A stretch of DNA of 64,000 nt from Mycolicibacterium doricum (GTDB lineage: Bacteria; Actinomycetota; Actinomycetes; Mycobacteriales; Mycobacteriaceae). The notes under the pieces were generated by a model. That model searched no databases and had not been told where the DNA came from. It saw nothing but the letters and a program-made list of their open reading frames with translations. Positions 35,621-46,776 of this stretch are shown here, piece after piece. Location of the stretch: assembly GCF_010728155.1 (NCBI RefSeq), contig NZ_AP022605.1, positions 2,232,001 to 2,296,000 on the forward strand, read 5' to 3'. Positions within the stretch are counted from its first letter, which is position 1. Each line of letters opens with the position of its first letter. Position numbers and translations under genes: made by a program.

Positions 35621-36901
35621 TCAGAGCAGGTAGCGGTAGGCCGGCGAACCGGGCTCCAGCGCCTCGACGTGCATGTCGGAGTCACGCATACGGCTGAATA
35701 GCCCGTCGAAGTCGGCGGCTGAGCCGAGTTCGATCCCGACGAGCGCCTCCCCCGTCTCCCGGTTGTTGCGCTTGACGTACTCGAACAGCGTGATGTCGTC
35801 GTTCGGACCCAGCACCTCGTCGAGGAACCGGCGCAACGCACCCGGCTCCTGCGGGAAGTCGACCAGAAAGTAGTGCTTGAGGCCAAGGTGCACCAGCGAG
35901 CGCTCGAGGATCTCACCGTACCTGGACACGTCGTTGTTGCCGCCGGAGATCAGGCAGACCACCGTCGAACCCGGGTCGACGGTCGTCTCGAGCAGTCCGG
36001 CCACCGACAGTGCGCCCGCGGGCTCGGCGATGATGCCCTCGTTCTGGTACAGGTCCAGCATCGCGGTACAGACCGCGCCCTCGTCGACGGTGGTCAGCGA
36101 CACCATGTCGCCGGCAGCCTGCAGCGCGGCGAACGGAAGACGCCCGGCGCGGTTGACCGCCGCACCGTCGACGAACTGGTCGACGTGGTCCAGGGTCACC
36201 GGCTCACCGGCACTCAGCGCCGCGATCATCGACGCCGCACCGGCCGGCTCGACGCCCAGCACGGCGGTGCCGGTCGTACGTTCGGCCAGATAGGTCGTGA
36301 TGCCGGCGATGCAGCCACCGCCACCGACCGGAACGATCACCAGATCCGGTTCGTCGTCGAGGTCCTCGAGGATCTCGGCGGCGATGGTGCCCTGCCCCGC
36401 CATGGTCCGCACGTCGTCGTAGGGGGGAACGAGGGTGGCGCCGGTGCGGGCGACGTCGTCGATCGCGGCCGCGGCCGCCAGATCGTAGGTGGTCCCGACG
36501 GTGATCAACTCGATGAACTCGCGGCCGTGATAGCGGATGCGGTCGCGCTTCTGCTTCGGCGTCTTCGCCGGGACGTACACCCGGCCCTTGATGCCCATCG
36601 TCCGGCACGCCATGGCGAAGCCCTGCGCGTGGTTGCCCGCCGACGAGCACACCACACCAGCAGCGATCTCCTCGTCGGTGAGCTGGGCGAGCAGGTTGAA
36701 CGCACCGCGCAGCTTGTAGGACCGCACCGCCTGCAGATCTTCGCGCTTGAGGTAGATGTCGGCGCCGGTGACCTCCGACAGGCGCTCCGAGTACTGCAGC
36801 GGCGTGCGAACGACGACGTCGAGAATCCGCTGAGCCGCCTCGTCGATGTCGGCCGCGGTGATCGGCGACGTACGGGGGGTTTGGCTCAGTTCAGCGGACA
36901 C
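35621..36901 (-). CDS. ilvA: Threonine dehydratase (biosynthetic)
   Basis: PLP enzyme of 426 residues that deaminates threonine to 2-oxobutyrate for isoleucine. The PLP lysine is Lys63 in VRSYKLRGAFN; the phosphate loop is VPVGGGGCIAG. The C-terminal part (about 335-426, KHYFLVDFPQEPGALRRFLD) is a single ACT-like regulatory unit, shorter than the two-unit E. coli enzyme. The start is GTG at 36901 without an obvious ribosome site. Confidence 0.94.
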   Translation of the reverse strand: MSAELSQTPRTSPITAADIDEAAQRILDVVVRTPLQYSERLSEVTGADIYLKREDLQAVRSYKLRGAFNLLAQLTDEEIAAGVVCSSAGNHAQGFAMACRTMGIKGRVYVPAKTPKQKRDRIRYHGREFIELITVGTTYDLAAAAAIDDVARTGATLVPPYDDVRTMAGQGTIAAEILEDLDDEPDLVIVPVGGGGCIAGITTYLAERTTGTAVLGVEPAGAASMIAALSAGEPVTLDHVDQFVDGAAVNRAGRLPFAALQAAGDMVSLTTVDEGAVCTAMLDLYQNEGIIAEPAGALSVAGLLETTVDPGSTVVCLISGGNNDVSRYGEILERSLVHLGLKHYFLVDFPQEPGALRRFLDEVLGPNDDITLFEYVKRNNRETGEALVGIELGSAADFDGLFSRMRDSDMHVEALEPGSPAYRYLL

Positions 36902-36944
36902 CGGTCAATGGTGCCACTGCCGCGTTTCGGGCGTGAATCGGGTT

Positions 36945-37382
36945 TCACTCGACCGGGGTGAGGACGAAGACCGGGATCTCCCGCTCGGTCTTCTTCTGGT
37001 AGTCGGCGTAATCGGGAAAGGCCTCGACCGCCCGCTCCCACCATTCGGCCTTCTCCTGACCGAACACCTCGCGCGCGTCGTACTCCTTGGTGACGGTCTT
37101 GTCCTGCAGCTCGACCCGCGGGTTCTTCTTGATGTTGTAGTACCAGACCGGATGCTTCGGGGCGCCACCGAGCGATGCCACCACGGCATACTCGCCCTGG
37201 TGCTCGACCCGCATCAACGGCGTTTTGCGCAGCTTGCCGGTCTTGGCGCCGACCGTGGTGAGCAGGATGATCGGTCGGCCGTTGAGTTCGGTGCCCTCGG
37301 TGCCTCCCGACTCCATGAACTTCTCGGCCTGTTCGCGCGCCCAGCCCATGGTGCTGGGTTCGTATTCTCCGGTGAGTGGCAT
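36945..37382 (-). CDS. Ddn-family F420-dependent nitroreductase-like protein (Rv1558-like)
   Basis: Protein of 145 residues with the Ddn-family blocks [38 protein letters not shown] and NPRVELQDK. Relatives bind F420H2 and reduce quinones or nitroimidazoles. It lies immediately upstream of ilvA on the same strand with a 43-bp gap, the order seen for Rv1558-Rv1559. The natural substrate is not known. Confidence 0.88.
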   Translation of the reverse strand: MPLTGEYEPSTMGWAREQAEKFMESGGTEGTELNGRPIILLTTVGAKTGKLRKTPLMRVEHQGEYAVVASLGGAPKHPVWYYNIKKNPRVELQDKTVTKEYDAREVFGQEKAEWWERAVEAFPDYADYQKKTEREIPVFVLTPVE

Positions 37383-37468
37383 GAAAGCAGTTTAGGCGGG
37401 GTACGGAAAATCGTCCTGATCCGGAGTTTCGGGTAGCCGAAACGATTCTTTAGAGGTATCGTGACGAT

Positions 37469-37699
37469 GTGACCATGGCCGGAAACTTCCGATCGACCGT
37501 CGCTCGCGCGGCGTGCGACGTGAGCGTCGCCGGGGTCCCATGGCCCGCCTACAAGGTGATCGCGCTGTTCGTCGGGATTCTCGTATTCGTGCTCGCGGGC
37601 GTGGCGACGACGACTGCCGCGACCGCGGTGCTGTCGGGTGCCGCAGCCGCCACGGTCAGTTGGGTGGCGTTCGGCATCGTGTACTCGAGCCGCCGCTAA
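37469..37699 (+). CDS. Small two-helix membrane protein, unknown
   Basis: Protein of 76 residues with a short charged lead (MTMAGNFRSTVARA), then two hydrophobic stretches at about 28-46 and 48-70 and a terminal SSRR. No family was recognised. The start is GTG at 37469 or ATG at 37475. The 3' end overlaps the convergent SRPBCC remnant by 4 bp. Base composition and codon use look normal for the genome. Confidence 0.5.
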   Translation: MTMAGNFRSTVARAACDVSVAGVPWPAYKVIALFVGILVFVLAGVATTTAATAVLSGAAAATVSWVAFGIVYSSRR

Positions 37700-38066
37700 T
37701 CCTCGACGAGAGCGCGCAGCGCCTCCAGATCGGCCGCCACCGCCGCCGCGTCCTCCTCGAACTGTTCCTCGGTCATGTCGTCACGTCGCCGCAGGCTGAA
37801 CACCACCTCGCAACGCTGCTCCCCGGGCCGGCGGGCACCACCCGCAACGAGTTGTAAACCGCATCCCCGGACAGCATCCGCACCACGTGGTCGAGCACGC
37901 CGAATTCGTTGGCCGGCGAGAACTCCACGACCACCTCACCCATCGGCGAGTCAGCCACCCAGCCGCGGGGACTGTGTCGCAACCCGCTCCGCGCCAGCCC
38001 GGCTGCCCACACCGCGATGTGCCGGGAAACCTCGGTGTCGCCGTCCATCACGCCGTCCTCAACCAT
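37696..38066 (-). pseudogene. Frameshifted SRPBCC-family protein
   Basis: The N-terminal frame reads VWAAGLARSGLRHSPRG, then VADSPMGEVVVEFSPANEFG and VLDHVVRM, typical of small polyketide-cyclase/SRPBCC proteins. It then runs into GPGSSVARWCSACGDVTT and stops at 37773. In the next frame the expected continuation follows exactly: CEVVFSLRRRDDMTEEQFEE, then DAAAVAADLEALRALVED and a stop at 37698-37696. A 2-nt gain or 1-nt loss near 37825 explains it. The N-terminus also seems short of the usual first strand. Sequencing error is the alternative. Confidence 0.72.
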
Positions 38067-38204
38067 CGAGATTTCTCGCTTCGCACGAGCCCGATTCGTC
38101 AGGGCTGCAACGGGCAGCTGCAGACCACGCCCGGGACACCGGGGGCCGGGCGGCCGGGTCACCGATCCACCGCCGCGGATTCGCCCAATTCGGGAAGCGC
38201 GCCG

Positions 38205-41200
38205 TCAGCCGCCGAGGCAGCCAGGTCCCAGCAGCGCCTTGAGGTCCCCCATCAGAGCCGACGACGGGGTCACCCGCAAGGACTGGTCGAGTTCAAGGGT
38301 CGTGATCCGTTCCCCGCTGATCAGCCGCAGGTGCACCTGAGACGTGCCGGGATGGTTGGCCAGCACCTGCTTGAGCGCGGTGACCTTGTCGACCGTGCAC
38401 TGCCGGGTGGGCAGGCTGACCGCCAGCGGCCGATGGGTCTGCGCGCTGGAGAAGTCGGGCACCACGAGTTCGTGGGCGATCAGCGCGATGCGGTCGTCGC
38501 GGGCGGCCACCTTCGCCTTGATCAGAACCACCGCGTCGTCGGCGATCTCCGCGCCGAACACCGAGTATGTCTGCGGGAAGAACAGCACCTCGATACCGCC
38601 GGTGAGGTCCTCCAATTGCGCTGACGCCCAGGGCAGTCCGTTCTTGTTCACCCGGCGGTTGACCGAGGCGAGGATGCCGCCGACGAGCACCTGCGCGTCG
38701 TTGGCCACGTCACCGTCGAGGATGGCGGGGATCTGCGTGTCCACCTGGTTGGCCAGCAGGTGCGCCACCCCGTTGAGGGGATGTCCGGACACGTACAGAC
38801 CGAGCATCTCCCGCTCGAGCGCGAGTTTGTGTTTGTCCTCCCACTCCTCGTCGGGCACCTTGATGCTGAACACGGAGTCCGTCGCAGTGTCGGCGCCGCC
38901 GAACAGGTCGAACTGACCCATCGCCTCGGCCTTCTTGGTGCCCAGCACCGAGTCGACGGCATCGGAGTGGATCAGGAACAGGCCCTTACGGGGATGGCCG
39001 AGCGAATCGAACGCGCCCGCCTTGATCAGCGACTCCGTCACCTTCTTGTTGCACGCCGCGATGTCGATCTTGTTCAGGTAGTCCGAGAAGTCGGCGTACT
39101 TGCCCTTCTCGGTTCGGGTGTTCGCCAGCGAGGCAACCACATTCGCGCCCACATTGCGTACCGCACCGAGGCCGAAACGGATGTCGTTGCCGACGGAGGC
39201 GAAGTTCTGCACCGACTCGTTGACATCGGGCGGCAGCACCGTGATGCCGAGCCTGCGGCAGTCCGCCAGATACACTGCGGCCTTGTCCTTGTCGTCGCCG
39301 ACGGAGGTGAGCAGCCCGGCCATGTACTCGGCCGGGTAGTTGGCCTTCAGGTAGGCCGTCCAGTACGACACCAGGCCGTAGCCTGCGGCGTGCGATTTGT
39401 TGAAGGCGTAGCCGGCGAACGGAAGGATGGTGTCCCACAGCGCCTTCACCGCCGCCTCGGAGAATCCGTTGGCGGTCATGCCCTCGCGGAAACCCTTGTA
39501 CTCGGCCTCGAGCACCTCGAGCTTCTTCTTGCCCATGGCCTTACGCAGGGCGTCGGCCTTTCCCATGGTGTACGAGGCGACCTTCTGGGCGATGAACATG
39601 ATCTGCTCTTGGTAGACGATCAGGCCGTACGTCTCGGCCAGGATCTCCTTGAGCGGCTCTTCGAGTTCGGGGTGAATGGGCTTGATCGGCTGACGGCCGT
39701 TCTTGCGGTCGGCGTAGTCGTTGTGGGCGTTCATGCCCATCGGGCCGGGCCGGTACAGCGCCAGCACGGCGACGATGTCGTTGAACTCGGTGGGTTGCAT
39801 GCGGCGCAGCAAGTCGCGCATCGGCCCGCCGTCGAGCTGGAACACGCCGAGGGTGTCTCCGCGGCCGAGGAGTTCGTAGGCCTTCCGATCGTCGAGCGCC
39901 AGCGATTCGAGGTCCAGGTCGATACCGCGGTTGACCTTGATGTTCTCGATGCAGTCGCCGATGATCGTCAGGTTCCGCAAGCCGAGGAAGTCCATCTTCA
40001 GCAGGCCGATGGCCTCACACGACGGATAGTCCCACCCGGTGATCACCGCGCCGTCCTGCGGGCGGCGCCACAGCGGGATCGCGTCGATCAGCGGCTCGGA
40101 GCTCATGATCACCGCGCACGCGTGCACACCGGCGTTGCGGACCAGACCCTCGAGGCCGCGGGCGGTCTCGTAGATGGTCCGCACGTCGGGATCGGTGTCG
40201 ATCAGAGCGCGGACCTCGGCGGCCTCCTTGTACCGCTCGTGCGTGGGGTCGGTGATGCCCGACACCGGGATGTCCTTGGCCATGATCGGCGGCGGAAGCG
40301 CCTTGGTGATCCGGTCGGCGATCGCGAAGCCCGGCTGGCCGTAGTGGACCCGCGCCGAATCCTTCAGCGCGGCTTTGGTCTTGATGGTGCCGAACGTGAT
40401 GACCTGGGCGACGCGGTCGCTGCCCCACTTGTTGGCCGCGTACCGCAGCATCTCGCCGCGGCGACGGTCGTCGAAGTCGATGTCGATGTCGGGAGCCGAC
40501 GGGCGCTCCGGATTGAGGAAGCGTTCGAACAGCAGACCGTGCGGGATCGGGTCGATGTTGGTGATACCGAGCGCGTAGGCCACCAGCGAGCCGGCGGCCG
40601 AACCGCGCCCGGGCCCGACGCGTATGTCGACCGACTTCGCATAGTTGATGAGGTCTGCGACGATGAGGAAGTAGGACGGGAAGCCCTTGTCGCAGATCAC
40701 CTTGATCTCGTACTGGGCTCGCTCGATGTAGTCCGGCCCCACCGATCCCGGGAACCGTCGTTCCAAGCCGGCCATCACCTCGTGATGCAGCCAAGACGCT
40801 TGATCGTGGCCCTCGGGGACGGGGAAGGTCGGCATCCGATCGCGCGGCGCCCATACGTCGGCATAGGACTGCACGCGGTCGGCGATCAGCAGCGTCGAAT
40901 CGCAGGCGCCGGGCACCTGCGCATCCCACAGCGCGCGCATCTCCGCCGCCGACTTCAGGTAGTAACCGTCGCCGTCGAATTTGAAGCGAGTGGGGTCCGA
41001 CAGCGTCTTACCGGTCTGGATGCACAGCAGTGCCTCGTGGTTCTGCGAGGCGTCGCGGGTCACGTAGTGACAGTCGTTGGTCGCCAGCGGCGGGATACCC
41101 AGCTTCTGCCCGATCTCGAGCAGGCCTTCGCGCACCCGGCGTTCGATGTCGAGGCCGTGGTCCATCAACTCGAGGAAGAAGTTCTGCGGCCCGAAGATCT

Positions 41201-41756
41201 CCCGCCACTTGGCGGCCGCCTCCAGCGCTTCCCGCTGGTGTCCCAGCCGCAGGCGGGTCTGCACCTCGCCCGAAGGGCAGCCCGTGGTGGCGATGATGCC
41301 CTCGGCGTGTTCGGCGATGATCTCGGCGTCCATCCGCGACCACTTGCCGAGTTGACCCTCGAACGAGGCGAGGGACGATAGCTTGAACAGGTTGCGCAGA
41401 CCGGTGGCGTTCTCGGCGACCATCGTCATGTGGGTGTAGGAGCCGTTGCCGGAGACGTCGTCGGATTTCTGGCTCGGATCACCCCAGAGGACCCGCTTGG
41501 TGTCGAACCGCGAGGCCGGTGCGATGTACGCCTCGATCCCGATGATGGGTTTGATGCCGGCGTCGGTAGCCGCGTAGTAGAACTCACTGGCGCCGAACAT
41601 GTTTCCGTGATCGGTCATGCCGATCGCGGGCATCTCCAGCCGTTGGGCCTCCGCGAGCATCGGCTTGACCTTGGCGGCGCCGTCCAGCATCGAGTACTCG
41701 GTGTGGTTATGCAGGTGGACAAAAGACCCCGAGGACCGCATATCGGAAGCACTCAT
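38205..41756 (-). CDS. dnaE1: DNA polymerase III alpha subunit, replicative
   Basis: Main replicative polymerase of 1183 residues, about the M. tuberculosis DnaE1 length. The N-terminal PHP domain has intact metal ligands ([14 protein letters not shown] from His14), which in mycobacteria provide 3'-5' proofreading. Polymerase-core blocks are [37 protein letters not shown] and [11 protein letters not shown]. Tandem HhH, OB-fold and C-terminal regions follow. The ATG at 41756 is 12 bp from the TetR remnant. Confidence 0.97.
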   Translation of the reverse strand: MSASDMRSSGSFVHLHNHTEYSMLDGAAKVKPMLAEAQRLEMPAIGMTDHGNMFGASEFYYAATDAGIKPIIGIEAYIAPASRFDTKRVLWGDPSQKSDDVSGNGSYTHMTMVAENATGLRNLFKLSSLASFEGQLGKWSRMDAEIIAEHAEGIIATTGCPSGEVQTRLRLGHQREALEAAAKWREIFGPQNFFLELMDHGLDIERRVREGLLEIGQKLGIPPLATNDCHYVTRDASQNHEALLCIQTGKTLSDPTRFKFDGDGYYLKSAAEMRALWDAQVPGACDSTLLIADRVQSYADVWAPRDRMPTFPVPEGHDQASWLHHEVMAGLERRFPGSVGPDYIERAQYEIKVICDKGFPSYFLIVADLINYAKSVDIRVGPGRGSAAGSLVAYALGITNIDPIPHGLLFERFLNPERPSAPDIDIDFDDRRRGEMLRYAANKWGSDRVAQVITFGTIKTKAALKDSARVHYGQPGFAIADRITKALPPPIMAKDIPVSGITDPTHERYKEAAEVRALIDTDPDVRTIYETARGLEGLVRNAGVHACAVIMSSEPLIDAIPLWRRPQDGAVITGWDYPSCEAIGLLKMDFLGLRNLTIIGDCIENIKVNRGIDLDLESLALDDRKAYELLGRGDTLGVFQLDGGPMRDLLRRMQPTEFNDIVAVLALYRPGPMGMNAHNDYADRKNGRQPIKPIHPELEEPLKEILAETYGLIVYQEQIMFIAQKVASYTMGKADALRKAMGKKKLEVLEAEYKGFREGMTANGFSEAAVKALWDTILPFAGYAFNKSHAAGYGLVSYWTAYLKANYPAEYMAGLLTSVGDDKDKAAVYLADCRRLGITVLPPDVNESVQNFASVGNDIRFGLGAVRNVGANVVASLANTRTEKGKYADFSDYLNKIDIAACNKKVTESLIKAGAFDSLGHPRKGLFLIHSDAVDSVLGTKKAEAMGQFDLFGGADTATDSVFSIKVPDEEWEDKHKLALEREMLGLYVSGHPLNGVAHLLANQVDTQIPAILDGDVANDAQVLVGGILASVNRRVNKNGLPWASAQLEDLTGGIEVLFFPQTYSVFGAEIADDAVVLIKAKVAARDDRIALIAHELVVPDFSSAQTHRPLAVSLPTRQCTVDKVTALKQVLANHPGTSQVHLRLISGERITTLELDQSLRVTPSSALMGDLKALLGPGCLGG

Positions 41757-41768
41757 AGGGTCGCCAGT

Positions 41769-42475
41769 CTAGGACCGCTTTCCGACACCCTTCGGCGTGT
41801 CGCGATGCGTGTCTCCGCCTCGCCCGGCGGGTCCCATCCCGGGCTGCGCAGGGACCAGGCCATGGGCGAACAGTTCGATCAGTTGCATGGCAATCGACCC
41901 CAGGTCCGCGGGACCGTCGGTGAAACCGGAATAGAACGCCATCCCGTAGAGGATGACGTGGAGCAGGTCGCAGACACCTTCGAGGTCGGTGTCCTCGTCG
42001 AGTTCTCCCCGGCGGATCGCGTCCGAGACCACCCGCACCAGGAACGCCCGGACCGGCGAATCGCTGAACGCCCGCAACTCAGCATTGCGCTGCGGTTCGA
42101 GGCGTGCGCTGATCAGGGACGGCACGATCGACGGATCCCGAGCGTCTATCCGGTGCACCTCGGCGACGAAAGCCGCCAACCGGTCGAGTAACCGGTCCTG
42201 CTGCAGCGAGAGCTCGACACAGTCGATGACGACCTCGCGCACCTCCGTGATGATGCCTTCGTAGACCTCTTGGCGGGTGGCGAAGTAGTAGTGCAGTGTC
42301 GGCCGGCTCAGACCAGTGCGTTCGGCGATGGCCTGAAAGGTCATTCCGGAGTGCCGCGCTCGATCAGGACCACGCGCCCGGCGCGGACGATCTGCCTACG
42401 GGTTTCCGCGGAATCGGCCCCGACCGGACGCCCCCGGGCGCGCGCCGCCGCCCTGGCCCGCCCCTTCCCGTCCAC
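41769..42475 (-). pseudogene. Frameshifted TetR-family regulator
   Basis: The first part of a TetR helix-turn-helix domain is encoded from about 42475 (GRPVGADSAETRRQIVRAGR, then VVLIERG) and hits TGA. The next frame resumes with SGMTFQAIAERTGLSRPTLHYYF and continues through a full ligand-binding domain to 41769. A single missing base near 42347 in the ERG-(H/Y)SGM junction explains the break. The downstream frame alone could start at an ATG (42344), but it would lack the first HTH helix. The regulatory target is unknown. Confidence 0.8.
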
Positions 42476-42722
42476 GTAGCAAACGCTATGACATAGCTCT
42501 ACAGCAGGCAAACACTCGTCCGGCAAACGATCGAGCGGTTTCCGCGGTCGGCGTTGCCCAAGCTTGTCGACAGTTCAGCATTTGCTGGTGGATGACGTAC
42601 CCGCAGCGGGACAGCGTTTGCCACCTCCGCCACGTGTTTGCTAGCTGCGCCACGTGAGAGTGGGTGGCCGGGTGGAAGTCGACCCACGATGCCGTAGCGC
42701 AGGCCGTCGCGGCGGGTATCGG
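42476..42722. other. Intergenic region with repeated GTTTGC motifs
   Basis: No gene was seen in these 247 bp. GTTTGC or its complement GCAAAC occurs five times. Two copies head a 20-bp imperfect direct repeat at 42616-42635 and 42636-42655, both ending CGCCACGT. The position upstream of the broken TetR gene suggests an operator cluster. Confidence 0.5.
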
Positions 42723-43652
42723 TCACCGCGCGTGTCGACGCAGGACGTCGAGGGCGTGCTGCAGATCGGCCGGATAGGGGCTGGTGATCTCGACCCGGCG
42801 ACCGTCGGCTGGATGCGCGAACGCCAGCGAGCGGGCGTGTAGCCACTGGCGGTCGAGCCCCAGGCGACGGGCCAGGGTCGGATCGGCGCCGTAGGTCAGG
42901 TCGCCGCAGCACGGATGGTGCAGCGCGGCGAAGTGGACTCTGATCTGGTGTGTGCGGCCGGTTTCGAGTTCGATGTCGAGCAGGCTCGCCGCCTGGAATG
43001 CCTCTAGTGTGTCGTAGTGGGTGACGCTGTGCCTACCGCCCTCGGTGACGGCGAACTTCCAGTCGTGGCCCCGGTGCCGCCCGATCGGAGCGTCGATCGT
43101 GCCGCTGCTTGGGTCGGGGTGGCCCTGCACCAACGCGTGGTATCGCTTCTCGACGGTGCGCTCCTTGAACGCCCGCTTGAGCACCGTGTAGGCGCGTTCG
43201 GACAGCGCCACCACCATGACGCCCGAGGTCCCGACGTCTAGGCGGTGCACGATGCCCTGACGTTCGTGGATCCCCGAGGTGCTGATCCGGAAGCCGGCCG
43301 CGGCGAGTCCGCCGAGCACGGTGGGTCCGTGCCATCCGACGGTCGCGTGGGCGGCCACCCCGGGGGGTTTGTCGACGGCCACGATGTCGTCGTCGGAGTA
43401 CAGCACCGCCATTCCCTCGATCTCGACCGGGGTGTTCTCCACCGCGGCCGGCGCCTCCGGCAGCCGCACCTCGAGCCATGCGCCGGCGGTGAGCCGGTCC
43501 GACTTACCCGCAGGCGCGCCGTCGATGTCGACCCCGCCGTCCTCGGCGATCGCCGCCGCCGCGGTCCGGGACAGCCCGAGTAGCCGCGACAGGCCGGCGT
43601 CGACCCGCATTCCGCCCAGCCCCTCCGGCACGGGCATCGACCGTATGGACAC
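42723..43652 (-). CDS. RluD-type 23S rRNA pseudouridine synthase (Rv1540-like)
   Basis: RluA/RluD family enzyme of 309 residues. An N-terminal S4-like domain ([20 protein letters not shown]) precedes the catalytic domain, with Asp139 in [11 protein letters not shown] and the blocks [13 protein letters not shown] and [12 protein letters not shown]. The exact uridine targets are not shown by sequence. The GTG start shares a base with the lspA stop (TAGTG), so the two are co-translated. Confidence 0.9.
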   Translation of the reverse strand: MSIRSMPVPEGLGGMRVDAGLSRLLGLSRTAAAAIAEDGGVDIDGAPAGKSDRLTAGAWLEVRLPEAPAAVENTPVEIEGMAVLYSDDDIVAVDKPPGVAAHATVGWHGPTVLGGLAAAGFRISTSGIHERQGIVHRLDVGTSGVMVVALSERAYTVLKRAFKERTVEKRYHALVQGHPDPSSGTIDAPIGRHRGHDWKFAVTEGGRHSVTHYDTLEAFQAASLLDIELETGRTHQIRVHFAALHHPCCGDLTYGADPTLARRLGLDRQWLHARSLAFAHPADGRRVEITSPYPADLQHALDVLRRHAR

Positions 43653-44269
43653 TATGACGGGTCGGCCTCGACGCGGGCCGCCGGTTCGGACCGGCGCCGG
43701 CCCACGGTGTCGAAGTCGAAGCCGAACAGCGACAACACCACCAACAGGATCGCCCCGCCGACCACCGACGGGTCGGCGACGTTGAACACCGGCCACCATC
43801 CGATGGAGAGGAAGTCGACGACGTGGCCGCGCAGCGGTCCGGGCGACCGGAAGAAGCGGTCGATCAGGTTGCCCATCGCGCCCCCGAGGATCAGGCCGAG
43901 GCCGAGCGCCCACCACGGCGACACCAGCCGTCGGCCCATCCAGATGATCCCGATCACCACACCGGTCGCGACCAACGTGAGCACCCAGGTGTACCCGGTG
44001 GCCATCGAGAAGGCTGCGCCGGAGTTGCGGACCAGCGTCCAGGTCACCGTGTCACCGATGATCGACACCGGTTGACCGGGCGTCAGCAGCCGCACTGCGA
44101 GGACCTTCGTCACGATGTCGAGCATGAGCACCACCGCCGCGACCGACAGCAGCAATCCGAGGCGTCGCCGCGGCCGGGGTACCGGGTCGACACCGGCGTC
44201 CGGCGGCTCCACTGCGTCGGTCGTGGGCTTCAGCTCGTCCGATGCCTTGCCCGATGTCTCGTCAGTCAC
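43652..44269 (-). CDS. lspA: Lipoprotein signal peptidase
   Basis: Membrane aspartyl protease of about 205 residues that removes signal peptides after Lgt action. Four membrane helices are seen; the catalytic Asp residues lie in [15 protein letters not shown] and [21 protein letters not shown] is also typical. An N-terminal cytoplasmic lead of about 40 residues is rich in Pro, Asp and Glu. The start is GTG at 44269 or 44272. It is divergent from ansA across a triplicated 21-bp sequence. Confidence 0.94.
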   Translation of the reverse strand: MTDETSGKASDELKPTTDAVEPPDAGVDPVPRPRRRLGLLLSVAAVVLMLDIVTKVLAVRLLTPGQPVSIIGDTVTWTLVRNSGAAFSMATGYTWVLTLVATGVVIGIIWMGRRLVSPWWALGLGLILGGAMGNLIDRFFRSPGPLRGHVVDFLSIGWWPVFNVADPSVVGGAILLVVLSLFGFDFDTVGRRRSEPAARVEADPS

Positions 44270-44279
44270 CACATCATTG

Positions 44280-44341
44280 TCCCAAACGACTGATACGGGG
44301 TCCCAAACGACTGATACGGGGTCCCAAACGACTGATACGGG
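44280..44341. repeat. Triplicated 21-bp repeat between lspA and ansA
   Basis: Three copies of the 19-bp core CCCAAACGACTGATACGGG at 21-bp period (from 44280, 44301 and 44322). The array is bracketed by an 8-bp inverted repeat, ATTGTCCC (44276-44283) and GGGACAAT (44339-44346). It fills nearly the whole divergent promoter region. Confidence 0.93.
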
Positions 44342-44353
44342 ACAATTCCGTAC

Positions 44354-45286
44354 GTGAGCCTCGTCGTGATCACCACCGGCGGCACGATCGCCACCAGCAC
44401 CGACACCGACGGTGTGCGCCGGCCGACTCGCCGCGGCGCCGAGCTGACCGCCGGCGTGGGCGCGTCGGCCGCCGACGTGGAAGTCGTCGACGTGCTCAAC
44501 AAGGACAGCTCCGAACTCAGCCCTGCCGACTGGGACCGCATCCGTGACGCGGTGCGGGAGACCGGGGCCCACGGCGTCGTCGTCACCCACGGCACCGACA
44601 CCATGGAGGAGACGGCGCTGTGGCTCGAACTCACCTACGACGGCACCGCCCCGGTGGTGCTGACCGGTGCCCAGCGCGGCGCCGACGCCCCCGACGCCGA
44701 CGGCCCGGCCAACCTGCGCGACGCGCTGACGGTCGCCGGCCACGCCGACGCCCGCGGTCTCGGCGTGCTCGTCGGTTTCGCCGGCGCCGTCCGCCAGCCG
44801 CTCGGCGTGCGCAAGGTGGCGACCGACGACCTGGACGGATTCGACGGAGCGGTGGTCGGGCGGGTGGCCGACGGCGAGTTCACCGTCACCGGGCCCAAAC
44901 GACGCCCCTATCTCGGCGCCCTGTCGGCGGAGCGCGCACCGCGGGTGGACATCGTCACCACCTACCCGGGCGGTGACGCTGTCGCCCTGCACGCCTGCGC
45001 GGGCGCGGGCGCGCGAGCGGTCGTGCTCGAGGCGCTGGGTACCGGCAACGCCGGCCAACCGGTGATCGACGGGGTACGCCGGCTCTGCGCCGACGGGGTG
45101 GTGGTGGCGGTGTCCACCCGGGTGCCGGGCGGGCGGGTCCGCCCGGTCTACGGGCCCGGCCGCGACCTCGCCGACGCCGGCGCGCTCATGGTGCCGACGC
45201 TGCGGCCAGCACAGGCCCGGGTGCTGCTGATGGCCGCGCTCGCGGCGGACATACCGGCCGCCGACGTACTCGCCGAATGGGGTTGA
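44354..45286 (+). CDS. ansA: L-asparaginase (type I/II family)
   Basis: Asparaginase of 310 residues that converts asparagine to aspartate and ammonia. The first catalytic Thr is Thr11 in [11 protein letters not shown]; the second block is [14 protein letters not shown] (Thr-Asp). Also present are [19 protein letters not shown] and ALGTGNAG. No signal peptide is seen, so it is probably cytoplasmic. The start is GTG at 44354. Confidence 0.93.
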   Translation: MSLVVITTGGTIATSTDTDGVRRPTRRGAELTAGVGASAADVEVVDVLNKDSSELSPADWDRIRDAVRETGAHGVVVTHGTDTMEETALWLELTYDGTAPVVLTGAQRGADAPDADGPANLRDALTVAGHADARGLGVLVGFAGAVRQPLGVRKVATDDLDGFDGAVVGRVADGEFTVTGPKRRPYLGALSAERAPRVDIVTTYPGGDAVALHACAGAGARAVVLEALGTGNAGQPVIDGVRRLCADGVVVAVSTRVPGGRVRPVYGPGRDLADAGALMVPTLRPAQARVLLMAALAADIPAADVLAEWG

Positions 45287-45290
45287 GGGC

Positions 45291-45361
45291 GTGACACCGT
45301 GGGGACCATGGATCTGCGCACACGAGCAGGTCGCGGAGCCGCCGAGCGGCCGCGGTGTCAC
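45291..45361. terminator. Long inverted repeat between convergent ansA and dinB
   Basis: Perfect 9-bp arms GTGACACCG (45291-45299) and CGGTGTCAC (45353-45361), 53 nt apart, with GC-rich self-complementary sequence between them. It fills the gap between convergent stops and may act as a bidirectional terminator. Confidence 0.4.
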
Positions 45362-45372
45362 CGTTTCCGCCC

Positions 45373-46740
45373 CTATGGCAGCCTCTGGTAGTCATCCAAG
45401 CGCCGGACGTACTCCGGCCAGTCGAGGCTGTCCACCGGATTCGCCCGCACGACATCCGGCACGTGCTCGGGGAACGTGCGGGCCAACCCGCGCCCGGTGC
45501 TGCGCGTCTCGAACCGGATGGTCATGACGCCGTGGCCGGCTCCCTGGATCCAGCCGTGCCCCAGTTCCGGATGCGCGACGTCGTCGCCGACCCGCCACGC
45601 CGGCGGCACGGCGGCCGCCTGGCTCACCGACAGCGGCACCGCCGGACGGGCGGCGGGTTCGTCCTCCACGAGTTCGAGGCCCGGGAACAGCGACTCCTGA
45701 CGAACCTCCGACAGGCCCGAAAAGCCCACGCCGACAAGGCGGATCGGGCCGATCTCCACGGGGTCGATCAGCAGGCGGCGGGCAGTGGCGCTCAACGTCG
45801 CCGCGTCGGTGGTCGCCGACGGCAGGGTGGCCGACCGGGTCAGCGTGCTCATGTCCCACTTCTTCAACTTCACGGTGACGGTGCGGGCCCCGCGCCCGTC
45901 CTTCTCCAGCCGCCGGTGGGCGTGTTCGGCGATCGGTCCGACCGCCTCGCGGACCTGATCCAGGGTGACGAGGTCCTGCGGGAAGGTGGATTCGGCGCTG
46001 ATCTGCTTGGCCTCGCTCCGTTCGGCGACGGGCCGGTCGTCGATGCCGCGGGCGAGGCGGTGCAGGGCCGGACCTACCGTGGCACCGAGGATGTCGGCGA
46101 CCTCGGCCTCCGAGAGCGCCGCGAGCTGACCGATGGTCTCGATGCCGAGGCGGTGCAGTCTGTCCTCGGCGACGGGCCCGATCCCCCACAACTTACGCAC
46201 CGCCAATCCGCCGAGCAGATGACGCTCGTCGCCGCGGGGAACCACCCGGATGCCGTCCGGTTTGGCCAGCCCGGAGGCGATCTTGGCGATCTGCTTACCC
46301 GAGCCTGCGCCGACCGAGGCTACCAGCCCGGTCTCGTGCAGTACCCGCGCGCGCAACCGCTCGCAGAACATCTCCACGTCGGCCGCCGACGCGCCGGCCA
46401 ACTCCTGCGGTTCGCCGAACGCCTCGTCGAACGACAGCTGCTCGAGCACCGGGACAACCGTCCGCACGGTGTCGAACACGCGGCGACTCGCTACGCCGTA
46501 CACCACGCCCCGCGGCGGCAGCACCACCGCAGAGGCGCCGACCAGGCGGCGGGCCTGGTGCATCGGCATCGCCGAATGCGCGCCGTGCACCCTGGCCTCG
46601 TAACTGGCGCCGGCCACCACACCGCGTCCGCCGAGACCGCCGACCAGCACCGGCCGGCCCCGCAGGGTGGGCCGGGTCAACTGCTCGACCGACGCGAAGA
46701 ACGCGTCCATGTCCAGGTGCAGGACCCAGCGCGCGTCCAC
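45373..46740 (-). CDS. dinB: Y-family DNA polymerase IV (DinX/Rv1537-like)
   Basis: Translesion polymerase of 455 residues. Catalytic residues are Asp10 and Asp12 in [15 protein letters not shown] and Asp-Glu in QLSFDEAF. Thumb HhH ([17 protein letters not shown]) and little-finger regions follow. The C-terminal tail of about 90 residues (from [11 protein letters not shown], with [20 protein letters not shown]) is shared with the M. tuberculosis protein. No beta-clamp peptide was assigned. The GTG start at 46740 places the active site at the usual distance. Confidence 0.92.
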   Translation of the reverse strand: MDARWVLHLDMDAFFASVEQLTRPTLRGRPVLVGGLGGRGVVAGASYEARVHGAHSAMPMHQARRLVGASAVVLPPRGVVYGVASRRVFDTVRTVVPVLEQLSFDEAFGEPQELAGASAADVEMFCERLRARVLHETGLVASVGAGSGKQIAKIASGLAKPDGIRVVPRGDERHLLGGLAVRKLWGIGPVAEDRLHRLGIETIGQLAALSEAEVADILGATVGPALHRLARGIDDRPVAERSEAKQISAESTFPQDLVTLDQVREAVGPIAEHAHRRLEKDGRGARTVTVKLKKWDMSTLTRSATLPSATTDAATLSATARRLLIDPVEIGPIRLVGVGFSGLSEVRQESLFPGLELVEDEPAARPAVPLSVSQAAAVPPAWRVGDDVAHPELGHGWIQGAGHGVMTIRFETRSTGRGLARTFPEHVPDVVRANPVDSLDWPEYVRRLDDYQRLP

Positions 46741-46776
46741 ATCTGCCGATGCTAGGGCGTTGTTAGCCTGACCTCC

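Noticed and set aside
38760..41381. An 873-codon open frame on the plus strand
   Set aside because: It lies entirely opposite dnaE1, is rich in Arg/Val/His/Gly with no family sequence, and is the usual high-GC antisense frame.
43653..45361. A 569-codon minus-strand protein covering lspA and the region opposite ansA
   Set aside because: Only the part from 44269 is LspA; the rest is the open antisense frame of ansA and the triplicated promoter repeat.
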